Assembly (NCBI RefSeq): GCF_016598595.1
Contig: NZ_CP066786.1
Span: 3,433,501 to 3,497,500, forward strand
Direction: 5' to 3'
Length of the DNA stretch: 64,000 nucleotides
From: Martelella lutilitoris
GTDB lineage: Bacteria; Pseudomonadota; Alphaproteobacteria; Rhizobiales; Rhizobiaceae
Both the position numbers and the translations under genes were made by a program. Positions within the stretch are counted from its first letter, which is position 1. Every line of letters starts with the position of its first letter. The notes beneath the pieces are model-generated. The model was not told where the DNA came from and did no database searches. It saw nothing but the letters and a program-made list of their open reading frames with translations. This document shows, piece after piece, positions 26,153-34,079 of this stretch.

Positions 26153-26758
26153 ATGGCAAAACGAGTCACCGGTCCCGAAATCGAGAAACTGATCCAGCTT
26201 CTGGCGAAGGTGCCGGGGCTTGGGCCGCGTTCGGCGCGGCGCGCGGCGTTGCATCTGATCAAGAAGCGCGACCAGTTAATGGGCCCGCTGTCGGGCGCGA
26301 TGCAGGATGCCTATGACAAGGTGAAGATCTGCTCGACCTGCGGCAATGTCGATACCGCCGATCCCTGCACCATCTGCACCGATCCGACGCGCGACCAGAG
26401 CCTGGTCATCGTCGTGGAAGACGTCGGCGATCTCTGGGCGCTGGAACGCGCGGCGGCGCTGAATGCCGCCTATCACGTGCTCGGCGGCACGCTTTCGCCG
26501 CTCGACGGCATCGGGCCGGACGACCTGACGATTGCAGCCCTCGTTGACCGGGTGAAGGCGGGCGAGGTCAAGGAACTGATCATCGCCGTCAACGCCACCG
26601 TCGAAGGCCAGGCAACCGCCCACTACATCACCGACCAACTCGAAGGCATGGATATCAAGGTAACCCGGCTTGCCCACGGCGTGCCGGTCGGCGGCGAACT
26701 CGATTATCTGGACGAGGGCACGCTGGTGGCTGCGCTCAGGTCGCGTACGAGCCTTTGA
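26153..26758 (+). CDS. recR: Recombination protein RecR
   Basis: A 201-residue recombination mediator that works with RecO and RecF to load RecA at gaps. [18 protein letters not shown] is the helix-hairpin-helix, followed by the four-Cys zinc finger [16 protein letters not shown], and the Toprim segment with [14 protein letters not shown] and the late motif THYIT-like AHYITDQL and [15 protein letters not shown]. Full length. It stands 356 bases from its usual partner ybaB. Confidence 0.97.
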   Translation: MAKRVTGPEIEKLIQLLAKVPGLGPRSARRAALHLIKKRDQLMGPLSGAMQDAYDKVKICSTCGNVDTADPCTICTDPTRDQSLVIVVEDVGDLWALERAAALNAAYHVLGGTLSPLDGIGPDDLTIAALVDRVKAGEVKELIIAVNATVEGQATAHYITDQLEGMDIKVTRLAHGVPVGGELDYLDEGTLVAALRSRTSL

Positions 26759-26768
26759 GGTTTGCCCC

Positions 26769-27383
26769 TCAGGCGACGAGATCGATCAGCCGGTCAGCGC
26801 CGCTCCAGTGGCAGGCCGTCCAGCCTCGAACACGCGCCGCGTCGACATTGGCTTTCGCATCATCAACGAACACGATTTCATGCGCGCTGAAACCCGTTCT
26901 TGCCTCTGCCTGCGCGAAGAAAGCGGCAGACGGTTTTTTGACGCCGAGCGCCGCTGAATAGACGATGCCGTCCACATGGGCGGCGAAACCCATCGCATCC
27001 ATCAGATAGCGGGCGCGCTGGTGCTCCTGATTGGTCGCAAGATAGACTTTCAGGCCGTTTTGCTTCAGTGCCCGCAGATCCTCCAGAACCGCGACGTCCA
27101 CCGCCGAATCCCGCTCGAACCAGTAGGTCATGAAGGTTTCGGCCGAGACCTCATCGGACAGTGCCGGAAGACAGGTCTCCAGTGCATCCTGCAGCGGTTT
27201 CCGGCCAAGAATGACATCCGGCCAATGGGCATTGAAGAAATCGGTCGCGAGCCGATCGGGATCGATGCCGAGATCCCGCTTCATGTCTTCGGCCCACGAC
27301 CTGCCGTTCTGCGGGTGAACGAGGACGCCATCCACGTCCAGCATCAGACATTGTTTCAAAAGGCTTCTCCCGACTGAGCGCAT
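26769..27383 (-). CDS. HAD-superfamily hydrolase
   Basis: A 204-residue phosphatase-like protein. Motif I is LDVDGVLVHP (the two Asp), motif II YLATNQEHQRAR with the conserved Thr, motif III Lys in GVKKPSAAFF and motif IV VFVDDAKANVDAA. A helical cap of about 90 residues follows motif I. Substrate unknown. Starts at 27419 or 27467 are also possible, but the shorter frame keeps the catalytic motif near the N-terminus. The gene diverges from arsR. Confidence 0.82.
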   Translation of the reverse strand: MRSVGRSLLKQCLMLDVDGVLVHPQNGRSWAEDMKRDLGIDPDRLATDFFNAHWPDVILGRKPLQDALETCLPALSDEVSAETFMTYWFERDSAVDVAVLEDLRALKQNGLKVYLATNQEHQRARYLMDAMGFAAHVDGIVYSAALGVKKPSAAFFAQAEARTGFSAHEIVFVDDAKANVDAARVRGWTACHWSGADRLIDLVA

Positions 27384-27466
27384 GACGAGCGCCTTGTCCC
27401 GGCAGACCATAATGTTCATCCTCCCGGCCTGGCAACCCCGCCTAAAATCCGAACGGTCGAAGATCA

Positions 27467-27502
27467 TTGACTTTCATAATATATCCATTATTCTGGATAT
27501 AT
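27467..27502 (+). promoter_or_regulatory. arsR promoter with overlapping palindromic operator
   Basis: TTGACT (27467-27472) and TATTCT (27489-27494) are separated by 16 bases. A perfect inverted repeat ATATATCC/GGATATAT (27479-27486 and 27495-27502) straddles the -10 box and runs into the ATG. Repressor bound here would block polymerase. The predicted start of transcription is within one or two bases of the ATG at 27501. Confidence 0.72.
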
Positions 27503-27854
27503 GGATAACACAGAAACAATCGCGGTGCTTGCCGCCCTCGCCCAGCCGACCAGGCTACAGGCCTTCCGCCTGCTCGTTGAAGCAGAGCCGGTGGGCATTG
27601 CCGCAGGCGAGCTCGCGCGCCGGCTGGAGATACCGCAGAACACCATGTCGGCCCATCTCAACACGCTGACCCAGGCAGGCATTGTCACGGGGCTGAGACA
27701 GGGACGGTCCATCATCTACCGCGCCAACCTCGAACGGCTGCGCGCGGCCATGCTTTTTCTGCTGCGCGATTGCTGCGGCGGCAATCCGGATCTCTGCACG
27801 CCGCTGATCGAGGATCTTGCGCCCTGCTGCGAAACACACCCCACGGAGACGTGA
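27501..27854 (+). CDS. arsR: ArsR-family arsenic-responsive repressor
   Basis: A 117-residue winged-helix repressor. The DNA-binding part contains IPQNTMSAHLNTLTQAGIV and RQGRSIIYRANLERL. It has no N-terminal CxCxxC; instead the C-terminus carries RDCCGGNPDLC and PCCETH, a Cys cluster like that used for As(III) binding in the Acidithiobacillus-type ArsR. It heads arsR-arsC-acr3 and probably represses its own promoter through the palindrome at its start. The message is predicted to be leaderless. Confidence 0.92.
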   Translation: MDNTETIAVLAALAQPTRLQAFRLLVEAEPVGIAAGELARRLEIPQNTMSAHLNTLTQAGIVTGLRQGRSIIYRANLERLRAAMLFLLRDCCGGNPDLCTPLIEDLAPCCETHPTET

Positions 27855-27858
27855 TGCC

Positions 27859-28386
27859 ATGACCGAGAAGACCCTGAACGTGCTTTTTCTGTGCACCGGC
27901 AATTCCGCCCGGTCCATTCTGGCCGAATCGATCCTCAACGGCGAAGGCAATGGCCGGTTCCGCGCCTTTTCCGCCGGAAGCCATCCGAAGGACGCGCCAA
28001 ACCCGCTGGCGCTGGAAACGCTCAAGGCCATGGGCTACCGTTCCGAGGGGTTCCGCTCGAAGAGCTGGGACGAGTTCACCGAAGCCGGCGCGCCGGAAAT
28101 CGATTTCATCATCACCGTCTGCGACAGCGCGGCTGGCGAGGCATGCCCGATCATGCGCGGCCCCGGCCGGCGCGCCCATTGGGGCGTCGAGGATCCGAGC
28201 CATGTCGAGGGTACGCACGAGGAGAAGCTGCGGGCCTTTGCCCAGACCGCGACCTATCTCAAAAGCCGGATCATGGCCTTCATCAACCTCTACAAGGATG
28301 GGGGCGGACCGGAAGACCCAGGCGGCAAGCTGAAGGAAATCGGCGCTATGGAAGGCGCCACCGAGAAAGCCCGGAAGGCCGACTGA
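27859..28386 (+). CDS. arsC: Arsenate reductase, low-molecular-weight phosphatase fold
   Basis: A 175-residue cytosolic enzyme that reduces arsenate to arsenite before export. The P-loop FLCTGNSARS carries the CX5R active site at the N-terminus, and ITVCDSAAGEACP carries the second Cys pair used in the thioredoxin-linked mechanism. SAGSHPK is a further LMW-PTPase block. It begins four bases after arsR's stop (ATG at 27859) and ends one base before acr3. The C-terminal 40 residues are longer than in the staphylococcal enzyme. Confidence 0.93.
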   Translation: MTEKTLNVLFLCTGNSARSILAESILNGEGNGRFRAFSAGSHPKDAPNPLALETLKAMGYRSEGFRSKSWDEFTEAGAPEIDFIITVCDSAAGEACPIMRGPGRRAHWGVEDPSHVEGTHEEKLRAFAQTATYLKSRIMAFINLYKDGGGPEDPGGKLKEIGAMEGATEKARKAD

Positions 28387-28387
28387 C

Positions 28388-29464
28388 ATGTCCACATTCG
28401 AACGTTACCTGACCCTCTGGGTCGCGCTTTGCATCGTCGTCGGCATCGCGCTCGGCCATTTCTTCCCCTCCGTCTTCGTGGCGATCGGCGCGCTCGAAAT
28501 CGCCCGCGTCAACCTGCCCGTTGCCGTGCTCATCTGGCTGATGATCATCCCGATGCTGCTGAAGATCGACTTCTCGGCGCTTGCGGAGGTTGGTCGCCAC
28601 TGGCGCGGCATCTCGGTCACGCTCTTCGTCAACTGGGCGGTGAAGCCGTTTTCCATGGCCCTGCTCGGCTGGCTGTTCATCGGCTGGCTGTTCCGGCCGC
28701 TACTGCCGGCAGACCAGATCGACAGCTATATCGCCGGGCTGATCATTCTGGCCGCAGCCCCCTGCACCGCCATGGTATTCGTCTGGTCGAACCTGACGAA
28801 GGGCGAGCCGCATTTTACGCTTTCTCAGGTGGCGCTCAACGACGCGATCATGATCGTCGCCTTCGCCCCGATCGTCGCGCTGCTGCTCGGGCTTTCGGCC
28901 ATCACCGTGCCGTGGTCGACGCTGGTGCTGTCGGTGGCGCTCTACATCGTCATTCCGGTGATCATCTCGCAGATCATCCGCAAGAGCCTGATCAAGGACG
29001 GCTCGACGGCAAGGCTCGATGCCCTGCTGGCGAAGATCCAGCCCGCCTCGCTGGTGGCGTTGCTGGCGACGCTGGTTCTGCTGTTCTCCTTCCAGGGCGA
29101 ACAGATCCTGGCCCAGCCGATGATCATCGCGCTTCTGGCGGTCCCGATCCTGATCCAGGTCTATTTCAACTCGGGCCTTGCCTATTTCCTCAACCGCGCA
29201 TCCGGTGAGGAACATTGCGTGGCTGGCCCCTCGGCGCTTATCGGCGCGTCGAACTTCTTCGAGCTTGCCGTCGCCGCCGCGATCAGTCTTTTCGGCTTCA
29301 ATTCGGGGGCGGCGCTGGCAACGGTCGTCGGCGTCCTGATCGAGGTGCCGGTCATGCTCTCCGTCGTCGCCATCGTCAACCGGACGAAGGGCTGGTACGA
29401 GGCAGGACCGGCCGTTTCCCGCAATGCCGCTCAGCGGCCGAGGAGCGAATCCAGCGCCTCGTAG
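28388..29464 (+). CDS. acr3: Arsenite efflux permease, ACR3 family
   Basis: A 358-residue inner-membrane transporter with ten helices. WVALCIVVGIALGHFFP opens helix 1, AAAPCTAMVFVWSNL holds the conserved Cys of ACR3 permeases on helix 4, and LIGASNFFELAVAAAISLFG is the late conserved block with Glu. It pumps As(III) out of the cell, following reduction by ArsC. It is the last gene of the ars operon. Its 3' end overlaps the convergent DsbB-like gene by 34 bases. Confidence 0.95.
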   Translation: MSTFERYLTLWVALCIVVGIALGHFFPSVFVAIGALEIARVNLPVAVLIWLMIIPMLLKIDFSALAEVGRHWRGISVTLFVNWAVKPFSMALLGWLFIGWLFRPLLPADQIDSYIAGLIILAAAPCTAMVFVWSNLTKGEPHFTLSQVALNDAIMIVAFAPIVALLLGLSAITVPWSTLVLSVALYIVIPVIISQIIRKSLIKDGSTARLDALLAKIQPASLVALLATLVLLFSFQGEQILAQPMIIALLAVPILIQVYFNSGLAYFLNRASGEEHCVAGPSALIGASNFFELAVAAAISLFGFNSGAALATVVGVLIEVPVMLSVVAIVNRTKGWYEAGPAVSRNAAQRPRSESSAS

Positions 29465-29982
29465 CTTGTCGGATTGTCCGGGCAGAGCCCGACGCCGCAT
29501 TCGGCAAGCGTGGAAACGCCATTGCCCAGCGTCATCACCGCGAACAGGGCGACGGCGAGAAGGCCGAGCCCGCCGCGCTGCACCCGCTCGGAAGCCCGAG
29601 ACGGGCCGAGCACCAGCATGACGCCCGTGCCGAGGACGACGACGGCAAACAGCACGAAGGCCCAGCTATAAAAATGCATGCCAAGAAAGGGCGCGCCATA
29701 GCCGCCCGTTCCCGGCACGACATGCAGCGCCACCTGCCGCAGCGCCGCCGCGCCGCCGGCAGCCGCCCCCAGAAGCATCAGCCCGTAGTGGCGGGCATCG
29801 ACGCCCAACAACACATTGAGTGCCAGACCCGTGCCGACGATGACGAAACCGGCGCGCTGCAGCAGGCACAACGGGCAAGGCAGGTCGCCGTTTGCGAACT
29901 GATCATAAAAGGCGAACAGAAGAACGAAGGAAATGGCGAGAAGCGCCAGCACATTCAGAAGATGGGCAATACGGACAGGCAT
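29431..29982 (-). CDS. DsbB-family disulfide bond formation protein
   Basis: A 183-residue inner-membrane protein with four helices. The first periplasmic motif DLPCPLCLLQR has the CxxC pair of DsbB, and a second Cys pair appears in STLAECGVGLCPDNP near the C-terminus, where the oxidant DsbA is usually engaged. DsbB passes electrons from DsbA to quinone. It follows the DUF5993 gene by eight bases and shares its operon. The stop lies inside the acr3 3' end. Confidence 0.88.
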   Translation of the reverse strand: MPVRIAHLLNVLALLAISFVLLFAFYDQFANGDLPCPLCLLQRAGFVIVGTGLALNVLLGVDARHYGLMLLGAAAGGAAALRQVALHVVPGTGGYGAPFLGMHFYSWAFVLFAVVVLGTGVMLVLGPSRASERVQRGGLGLLAVALFAVMTLGNGVSTLAECGVGLCPDNPTSYEALDSLLGR

Positions 29983-29990
29983 GGATCACC

Positions 29991-30146
29991 TCAAAGGTCG
30001 ATGTCGAGCACGTCTGTCGCGTGCAATCTGAAAAGGACGAAGAGCACCAGAACCGCAATCACCGTCAAGAGCGCAGCAATGCCGCGGTGCCCGCGCCAGG
30101 CGCTGAAAAGCGCGCCGGCGCAAATGAAAAAGGGCAGTGTCATCAT
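29991..30146 (-). CDS. DUF5993-type small membrane protein
   Basis: A 51-residue protein beginning MMTLPFFICAGALFSAWRGH and ending in HATDVLDIDL. It has two hydrophobic segments (about 2-15 and 23-40) separated by a short basic loop. This pattern, including the RLHAT-type motif, matches DUF5993 proteins, which I know as neighbours of DsbB-like genes. A strong GGAGG site lies eight bases before the ATG at 30146. Translation with the DsbB gene is implied by the eight-base gap. Function unknown; a small accessory subunit is possible. Confidence 0.78.
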   Translation of the reverse strand: MMTLPFFICAGALFSAWRGHRGIAALLTVIAVLVLFVLFRLHATDVLDIDL

Positions 30147-30169
30147 GAGAAGCTTCCTCCGCCTCATTG

Positions 30170-30202
30170 AAAACAAACGCGGCGGCATTGCGCCGCCGCG
30201 TT
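30170..30202 (-). terminator. Terminator of the amino-acid symporter gene
   Basis: Eleven-base stem AACGCGGCGGC-type inverted repeat (30176-30202) followed on the minus strand by TTTGTTTT. It lies just beyond the symporter stop, and between it and the DUF5993 ribosome site there are only a few bases. Confidence 0.75.
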
Positions 30203-30226
30203 CTGAAGATCGGGCTTTGCCCGTTG

Positions 30227-31648
30227 TTATTTCGCGTCCGGCCAGGCCGTTTCGTCGGTGTCGAGATCCGGGAACTTCTTCGGGTCGAAGATCGGACGCC
30301 TGATCCCGGCGGCGAGTTGCGCGCGGAAATCGTTGATCAGCCTGAGCGCGATCGGGAACAGCATCATCATCGCCAGCAGGTTGACCACTGCCAGAATGCC
30401 CATCATCGGATCGGAGAAGTTGAAAACCGCCGTAGCGCCGGGGGCGACCGCGCCGACAAACACGATCGCGACGATCACGATCCTGAGGACATGCACCGCG
30501 CTCGGCTTTTCCGTCATGAAGGCCAGTGCATTCTCGCCGAGATAGTAGTTGTAGATGATCGATGAGAAGGAAAACAGGAAAATGGCGACCGTCAGGTAAT
30601 ACTGCGCCCAGTTGCCGACATGGTCGACCATGCTCTGCTGGGTGAGGATGACGCCGTCCACATCCGCCTGGCCCGGCTGGTAGACATCGCCGAGCAGGAT
30701 GACGAAAGCCGTGCACGAGCAGATGATCATCGTGTCGATGAACACGGAAAAGCTCTGGGTGATGCCCTGGCTGACCGGATGGCGCACATAGGCGGTGGCG
30801 GCGACGTTCGGCGCGGAACCGAGCCCGGCCTCGTTGGAGAACAGGCCGCGCCTCAGGCCGTTGGCGACCGCCGCGCCGACGCCGCCGGCGACCGCTTCGC
30901 GCAAGCCGACGGCGTTGGCGACGATATCCCAGATCACGCCCGGAAGCGCGGTGATGTTCATCAGGATGATCACAACGGCCATGGCGATATAGCCAAAGGC
31001 CATGATCGGGATGATGATGTCGGAGGCCTTGGCGATGCGGTGGATGCCGCCATAGACGATGAAGCCGGTGGCGGCGGCCAGCAGGATGCCCGTCGCATAA
31101 CGCGGAACCCCCATACTGTCGGCAGCGGCGCCGGCAACGGTGTTTCCCTGAAAGGCATTGAAGCCGATGGCGAAGGAGGCGATCAGGCAGATGGCATAGA
31201 TGATCGCCAGCCAGCGGTAGTTTTCGCCCAGCCCGTGAATGATGGCGCGCGCCGGGCCGCCACGATAGTCCCCTTCCGCGGTTGTCCGCTTGAATGCCTG
31301 CGCCAGCGTCGCCTCGACCAGGCCGGAACACATGCCGACGAGCGCGATGGCCCACATCCAGAACACCGCGCCCGGACCGCCGGCCGTGATCGCCACTGCG
31401 ACGCCGGCAATGTTTCCGCCGCCGACGCGCCCACCGACGGAAACAAAAAGCGCCTCGCGGGCGCTGATCTTGCTCGGATCGCCGTCCTCATCGCCCCAGA
31501 GGACGCCGAACATGCGCTTGAAGAAACGGAACTGCACGAAGCCGCTGGCGATGGTGAAAAACACGCCGAGCACGACGAGGAATGGCACGAGCGCCCAGCC
31601 CCATGTCAAATCATTGATGTAATTGAACAGCGAATCGAAGAACTGCAA
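30227..31648 (-). CDS. Sodium:alanine/glycine symporter, AGCS family
   Basis: A 473-residue inner-membrane transporter with about eleven helices. The family signature around GGRVGGGNIAGVAVAITAGG and GPGAVFWMWAIALVGM, and the later GLFSNEAGLGSAPNVAATA, identify AGCS (AlsT/DagA) sodium symporters for alanine or glycine. I place the start at a TTG (31648) preceded by AAGGGG seven bases away, because the upstream 26 codons of the same frame are not protein-like. Downstream lies its terminator. Confidence 0.92.
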   Translation of the reverse strand: MQFFDSLFNYINDLTWGWALVPFLVVLGVFFTIASGFVQFRFFKRMFGVLWGDEDGDPSKISAREALFVSVGGRVGGGNIAGVAVAITAGGPGAVFWMWAIALVGMCSGLVEATLAQAFKRTTAEGDYRGGPARAIIHGLGENYRWLAIIYAICLIASFAIGFNAFQGNTVAGAAADSMGVPRYATGILLAAATGFIVYGGIHRIAKASDIIIPIMAFGYIAMAVVIILMNITALPGVIWDIVANAVGLREAVAGGVGAAVANGLRRGLFSNEAGLGSAPNVAATAYVRHPVSQGITQSFSVFIDTMIICSCTAFVILLGDVYQPGQADVDGVILTQQSMVDHVGNWAQYYLTVAIFLFSFSSIIYNYYLGENALAFMTEKPSAVHVLRIVIVAIVFVGAVAPGATAVFNFSDPMMGILAVVNLLAMMMLFPIALRLINDFRAQLAAGIRRPIFDPKKFPDLDTDETAWPDAK

Positions 31649-31828
31649 CTCATGACCCCTTTTTTCCGCAATGCACGAAGTGACGCATGCCGCGTCCTCC
31701 CCGAGCCCCCACCCGGAAACAGGCAAAATTCTCGTGTCATTTTACCTTTGTTTACAAGAGCGTAGATTCGAACACGCTTTTCAGCAAGCACTGATAAGTT
31801 CGCAAACGGCATTTTGTGTCTTCACACC

Positions 31829-31865
31829 AAAAAAGGCGCGCCGCGCTTTCGAACGCGGCGCGCCT
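31829..31865 (-). terminator. Strong terminator of the luciferase-like gene
   Basis: Stem GGCGCGCCGCG/CGCGGCGCGCC (eleven base pairs) with an eight-base loop, followed on the minus strand by six T. It ends the gene whose stop is at 31894. Confidence 0.9.
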
Positions 31866-31893
31866 CGACAGGCGACGGGATCAGGCCTTGCCG

Positions 31894-32916
31894 TCAACGC
31901 CAGCCGAGACCCGGCGCGACATGTTTCAGGATTGCCTCGATCACATGGGCGTTATAGGCGACGCCCAGCTGGTTCGGCACCGTCAGAAGCAGCGTGTCGG
32001 CCTCGGCGATCGCCTCGTCGCCCTTGAGCTGTTCGATCAACCGGTCGGGTTCGGCCGCATAGGAGCGGCCAAAGACGGCGCGCGTCTTCTCGTCAAGATA
32101 GCCGATCGTGTCCTGCTCGTTGCCGCCGCGGCCGAAATAGGCGCGGTCCATGTCGCTGACAAGCGCGAAGATCGAACGGCTGACGGAAACGCGCGGGCTC
32201 CAGTCGTGGCCGGCCTCCTTCCAGGCAGCGCGGAAGGCGCGAATCTGGTCGGCCTGCTGCCTGTGCAACGGCTCACCCGTCTCGTCGAACTTCAGCGTCG
32301 AACTTTGCAGGTTCATGCCAAGCCGCGCCGCCCACTCGGCCGTCGCATTGGTGGCCGACCCCCACCAGATGCGCCTGCGCAGGCCTTCGGAATGCGGCTC
32401 GATGCGCAACAGGCCGGGCGGATTGGGAAACATCGGACGCGGATTGGGTTCGGCAAAACCCTTCCCTTCGAGACGGTCCAGGAAAAGCTCGGTGTGACGG
32501 CGCGCCATCGCCGCATCATCCTCGCCCTCTTGCGGGATATGGCCGAAATGCCGCCAGCCGTCGATCACCTGCTCGGGAGAGCCACGCGAGATGCCGAGTT
32601 GCAGGCGTCCGCCGGCAATCAGATCGGCGGCGCCGGCGTCTTCGACCATATAGGCCGGGTTCTCGTAGCGCATGTCGATCACGCCCGTGCCGATTTCGAT
32701 CTGACTGGTCTTCGCGCCGATCGCGGCGAGCAGCGGAAAGGGCGAGGCAAGCTGGCGGGCGAAATGATGGACGCGGAAATAGGCGCCATCGGCGCCGAGT
32801 TCCTCGGCGGCCACGGCCAGATCGATCGACTGGAGCAGCGCGTCTTCCGCCGAACGCGTGCCGGACTGCGGCGATGGCGTCCAGTGCCCGAAAGACAGAA
32901 ATCCGATTTTCTTCAT
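31894..32916 (-). CDS. LLM-class flavin-dependent oxidoreductase
   Basis: A 340-residue luciferase-like monooxygenase fold protein. It opens KKIGFLSFGHWTP, then shows AVAAEELGADGAYFRVHHFA, IEIGTGVIDMRYENP and AGGRLQLGISRGSPEQVIDG, the TIM-barrel blocks of the subfamily that uses FMNH2 supplied by a separate reductase. The substrate is unknown. The start at 32916 was preferred to 32934 on family length. It stands alone, ended by a strong terminator. Confidence 0.88.
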   Translation of the reverse strand: MKKIGFLSFGHWTPSPQSGTRSAEDALLQSIDLAVAAEELGADGAYFRVHHFARQLASPFPLLAAIGAKTSQIEIGTGVIDMRYENPAYMVEDAGAADLIAGGRLQLGISRGSPEQVIDGWRHFGHIPQEGEDDAAMARRHTELFLDRLEGKGFAEPNPRPMFPNPPGLLRIEPHSEGLRRRIWWGSATNATAEWAARLGMNLQSSTLKFDETGEPLHRQQADQIRAFRAAWKEAGHDWSPRVSVSRSIFALVSDMDRAYFGRGGNEQDTIGYLDEKTRAVFGRSYAAEPDRLIEQLKGDEAIAEADTLLLTVPNQLGVAYNAHVIEAILKHVAPGLGWR

Positions 32917-33073
32917 GGTAGGCAAACCTTTCATCTACGGGCGAACCCCGCAAGGGATGACACGCCTGTTGCGGCGCCTGTTGTCCCGTTATGTGCACAC
33001 CGCGGCGGCCGTCTTCAATTCTCCGGGTGATGAACACTGTGTCTTCGACGGTATTGTCCGCCGCAAACGAGAA

Positions 33074-33105
33074 ACGGCCCGCCGGAAGGCAGGCCGTTTA
33101 GGCAA
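33074..33105 (-). terminator. Terminator of the small basic protein gene
   Basis: Inverted repeat AAACGGCC...GGCCGTTT with a GC-rich loop, followed on the minus strand by CTCGTTT. It lies 20-50 bases beyond the stop of the 68-residue gene. Confidence 0.6.
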
Positions 33106-33123
33106 TGAAAGGATGCGCACACC

Positions 33124-33330
33124 TTAGGCGGAGCGCTTTGCCTTTTTCTTTGCGGGCGCCGGTTCGGCCGCCTCGCGCTCCAGCCGCAAACGCCTGAGGC
33201 GCTCGGTCTTGGACTGCAATTGCGTTGCCTCTTCCGCGATGATCGCTTTTGCCGTGCGGTCGGTAATCGATGCCTTGTCGGAGGCCGACATCCGTCCGGG
33301 CTTGAAGAATTCATCTTTGGTTGCGGTCAT
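33124..33330 (-). CDS. Small basic protein, unknown function
   Basis: A 68-residue protein of unrecognised function. It is rich in Lys, Arg and Ala; residues about 20-52 form a probable amphipathic helix (AIIAEEATQLQSKTERLRRL), and the end is AKKKAKRSA. It has a good AAGGAG site five bases before the ATG at 33330 and a hairpin behind, so it is a real transcription unit. Genes like this beside rpsU occur in rhizobia as far as I recall. DNA or RNA binding is plausible but not shown. Confidence 0.7.
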   Translation of the reverse strand: MTATKDEFFKPGRMSASDKASITDRTAKAIIAEEATQLQSKTERLRRLRLEREAAEPAPAKKKAKRSA

Positions 33331-33359
33331 GCACGGGTCTCCTTAAATCTGGAGAAATA

Positions 33360-33387
33360 GCGGGCCGGCAGCCTGGGCGGCTGCCCG
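33360..33387 (-). terminator. Hairpin after rpsU
   Basis: Inverted repeat GGGCAGCC/GGCTGCC between the rpsU stop and the next ribosome site. The T run after it is weak (TATTT), so it may only slow read-through. Confidence 0.4.
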
Positions 33388-33397
33388 TTTCAAGCCC

Positions 33398-33622
33398 TTA
33401 CCGCTTTTTGCGCGACGGGATCAGTCCTTCGCGCTGCAGCTGCTTGCGCTTCAGTTTGCGCAGGCGGCGCACGGCCTCGCCTGCCTCGCGGTTGCGTTTT
33501 TCCGAAGGCTTCTCGTAAGAACGACGCGCACGCATCTCCCGAAAGATGCCTTCGCGCTGCATTTTCTTCTTCAGGACGCGAAGCGCCTGATCGACATTGT
33601 TATCTCTTACCAGTACCTGCAA
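33398..33622 (-). CDS. rpsU: 30S ribosomal protein S21
   Basis: A 74-residue basic ribosomal protein. [20 protein letters not shown] and [18 protein letters not shown] match S21, which helps mRNA recognition near the 3' end of 16S rRNA. The start codon is TTG at 33622: AAGGAGG stands five bases before it, and MQVLVRDNN is the N-terminus of rhizobial S21. An upstream ATG in frame would add twelve unrelated residues. It follows the cold-shock gene on the same strand, with a terminator between them. Confidence 0.95.
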   Translation of the reverse strand: MQVLVRDNNVDQALRVLKKKMQREGIFREMRARRSYEKPSEKRNREAGEAVRRLRKLKRKQLQREGLIPSRKKR

Positions 33623-33708
33623 GAAAACCTCCTTGTTCCAGTTTCCGTTTCTCCGCATCCGCCCGCCGCGCAGGTCCGGAACCGGACGCGCAGGAGCGGC
33701 GCGAAAAC

Positions 33709-33732
33709 AAAAAGGCCGGGACTAACCCGACC
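33709..33732 (-). terminator. Terminator between cspA and rpsU
   Basis: Stem GGTCGGG/CCCGGCC (with one G-T pair) and a short loop, followed by TTTTTG on the minus strand. It would end cspA-region transcripts about 140 bases after the cspA stop and make rpsU depend on its own promoter or on read-through. Confidence 0.75.
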
Positions 33733-33745
33733 TCCTCTGTTGTCA

Positions 33746-33852
33746 CTGCCAGTACATCCGTGGTCAGCGACAGCGATGACAAATTACGTCGGGCTTGAAT
33801 AGACGAAGAATTTCCGTCTTGCACGATCCGGCTGCCAGTACATCCGTGGTCA
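33746..33852. repeat. Tandem 21-base repeat downstream of cspA
   Basis: The 21 bases CTGCCAGTACATCCGTGGTCA occur identically at 33746-33766 and 33832-33852, 86 bases apart and in the same orientation. Both lie in the cspA 3' region before the terminator. On the minus strand both can be read in frame as LTTDVLA, in two different open frames, but neither frame looks like a protein. Confidence 0.8.
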
Positions 33853-33869
33853 ACCGGGAAAGCAAAAAA

Positions 33870-34079
33870 TCAAGCCGCCTGAAGGTTGTCGGCCGCGCTC
33901 TTTCCAGAGCGATTATCGCGGACAATGTCGTAGCGAAGTTTCTGTCCGTCATTCAGCGACTGCATACCAGCGCGCTCCACGGCAGAGATATGCACAAACA
34001 CGTCCGTGCTGCCATCATCGGGCTGGATGAAGCCGAAGCCCTTGGTGGCGTTGAACCATTTGACGGTGCCATTATTCAT
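33870..34079 (-). CDS. cspA: Cold-shock-domain protein
   Basis: A 69-residue single OB-fold RNA/DNA-binding protein. [19 protein letters not shown] contains the RNP1 motif and [13 protein letters not shown] the RNP2 motif, both intact. It melts RNA structures during cold or growth changes. The ATG at 34079 has AAAGGAAA just upstream. The leader is probably long (the sequence to about 34230 on the minus strand holds a small hairpin), typical of cold-shock messages. Confidence 0.96.
   Translation of the reverse strand: MNNGTVKWFNATKGFGFIQPDDGSTDVFVHISAVERAGMQSLNDGQKLRYDIVRDNRSGKSAADNLQAA

Noticed and set aside
31606..31812. A 68-codon minus-strand frame upstream of the AGCS symporter as a leader peptide or a riboswitch region.
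   Set aside because: It overlaps the symporter start in another frame, has no family likeness, and the leader shows no glycine-riboswitch core that I could recognise.
33600..33952. Two small minus-strand frames sharing the peptide LTTDVLA between cspA and rpsU.
   Set aside because: The shared peptide comes only from the 21-base DNA repeat; the frames otherwise differ, overlap cspA or rpsU, and have no ribosome sites. The repeat is reported instead.
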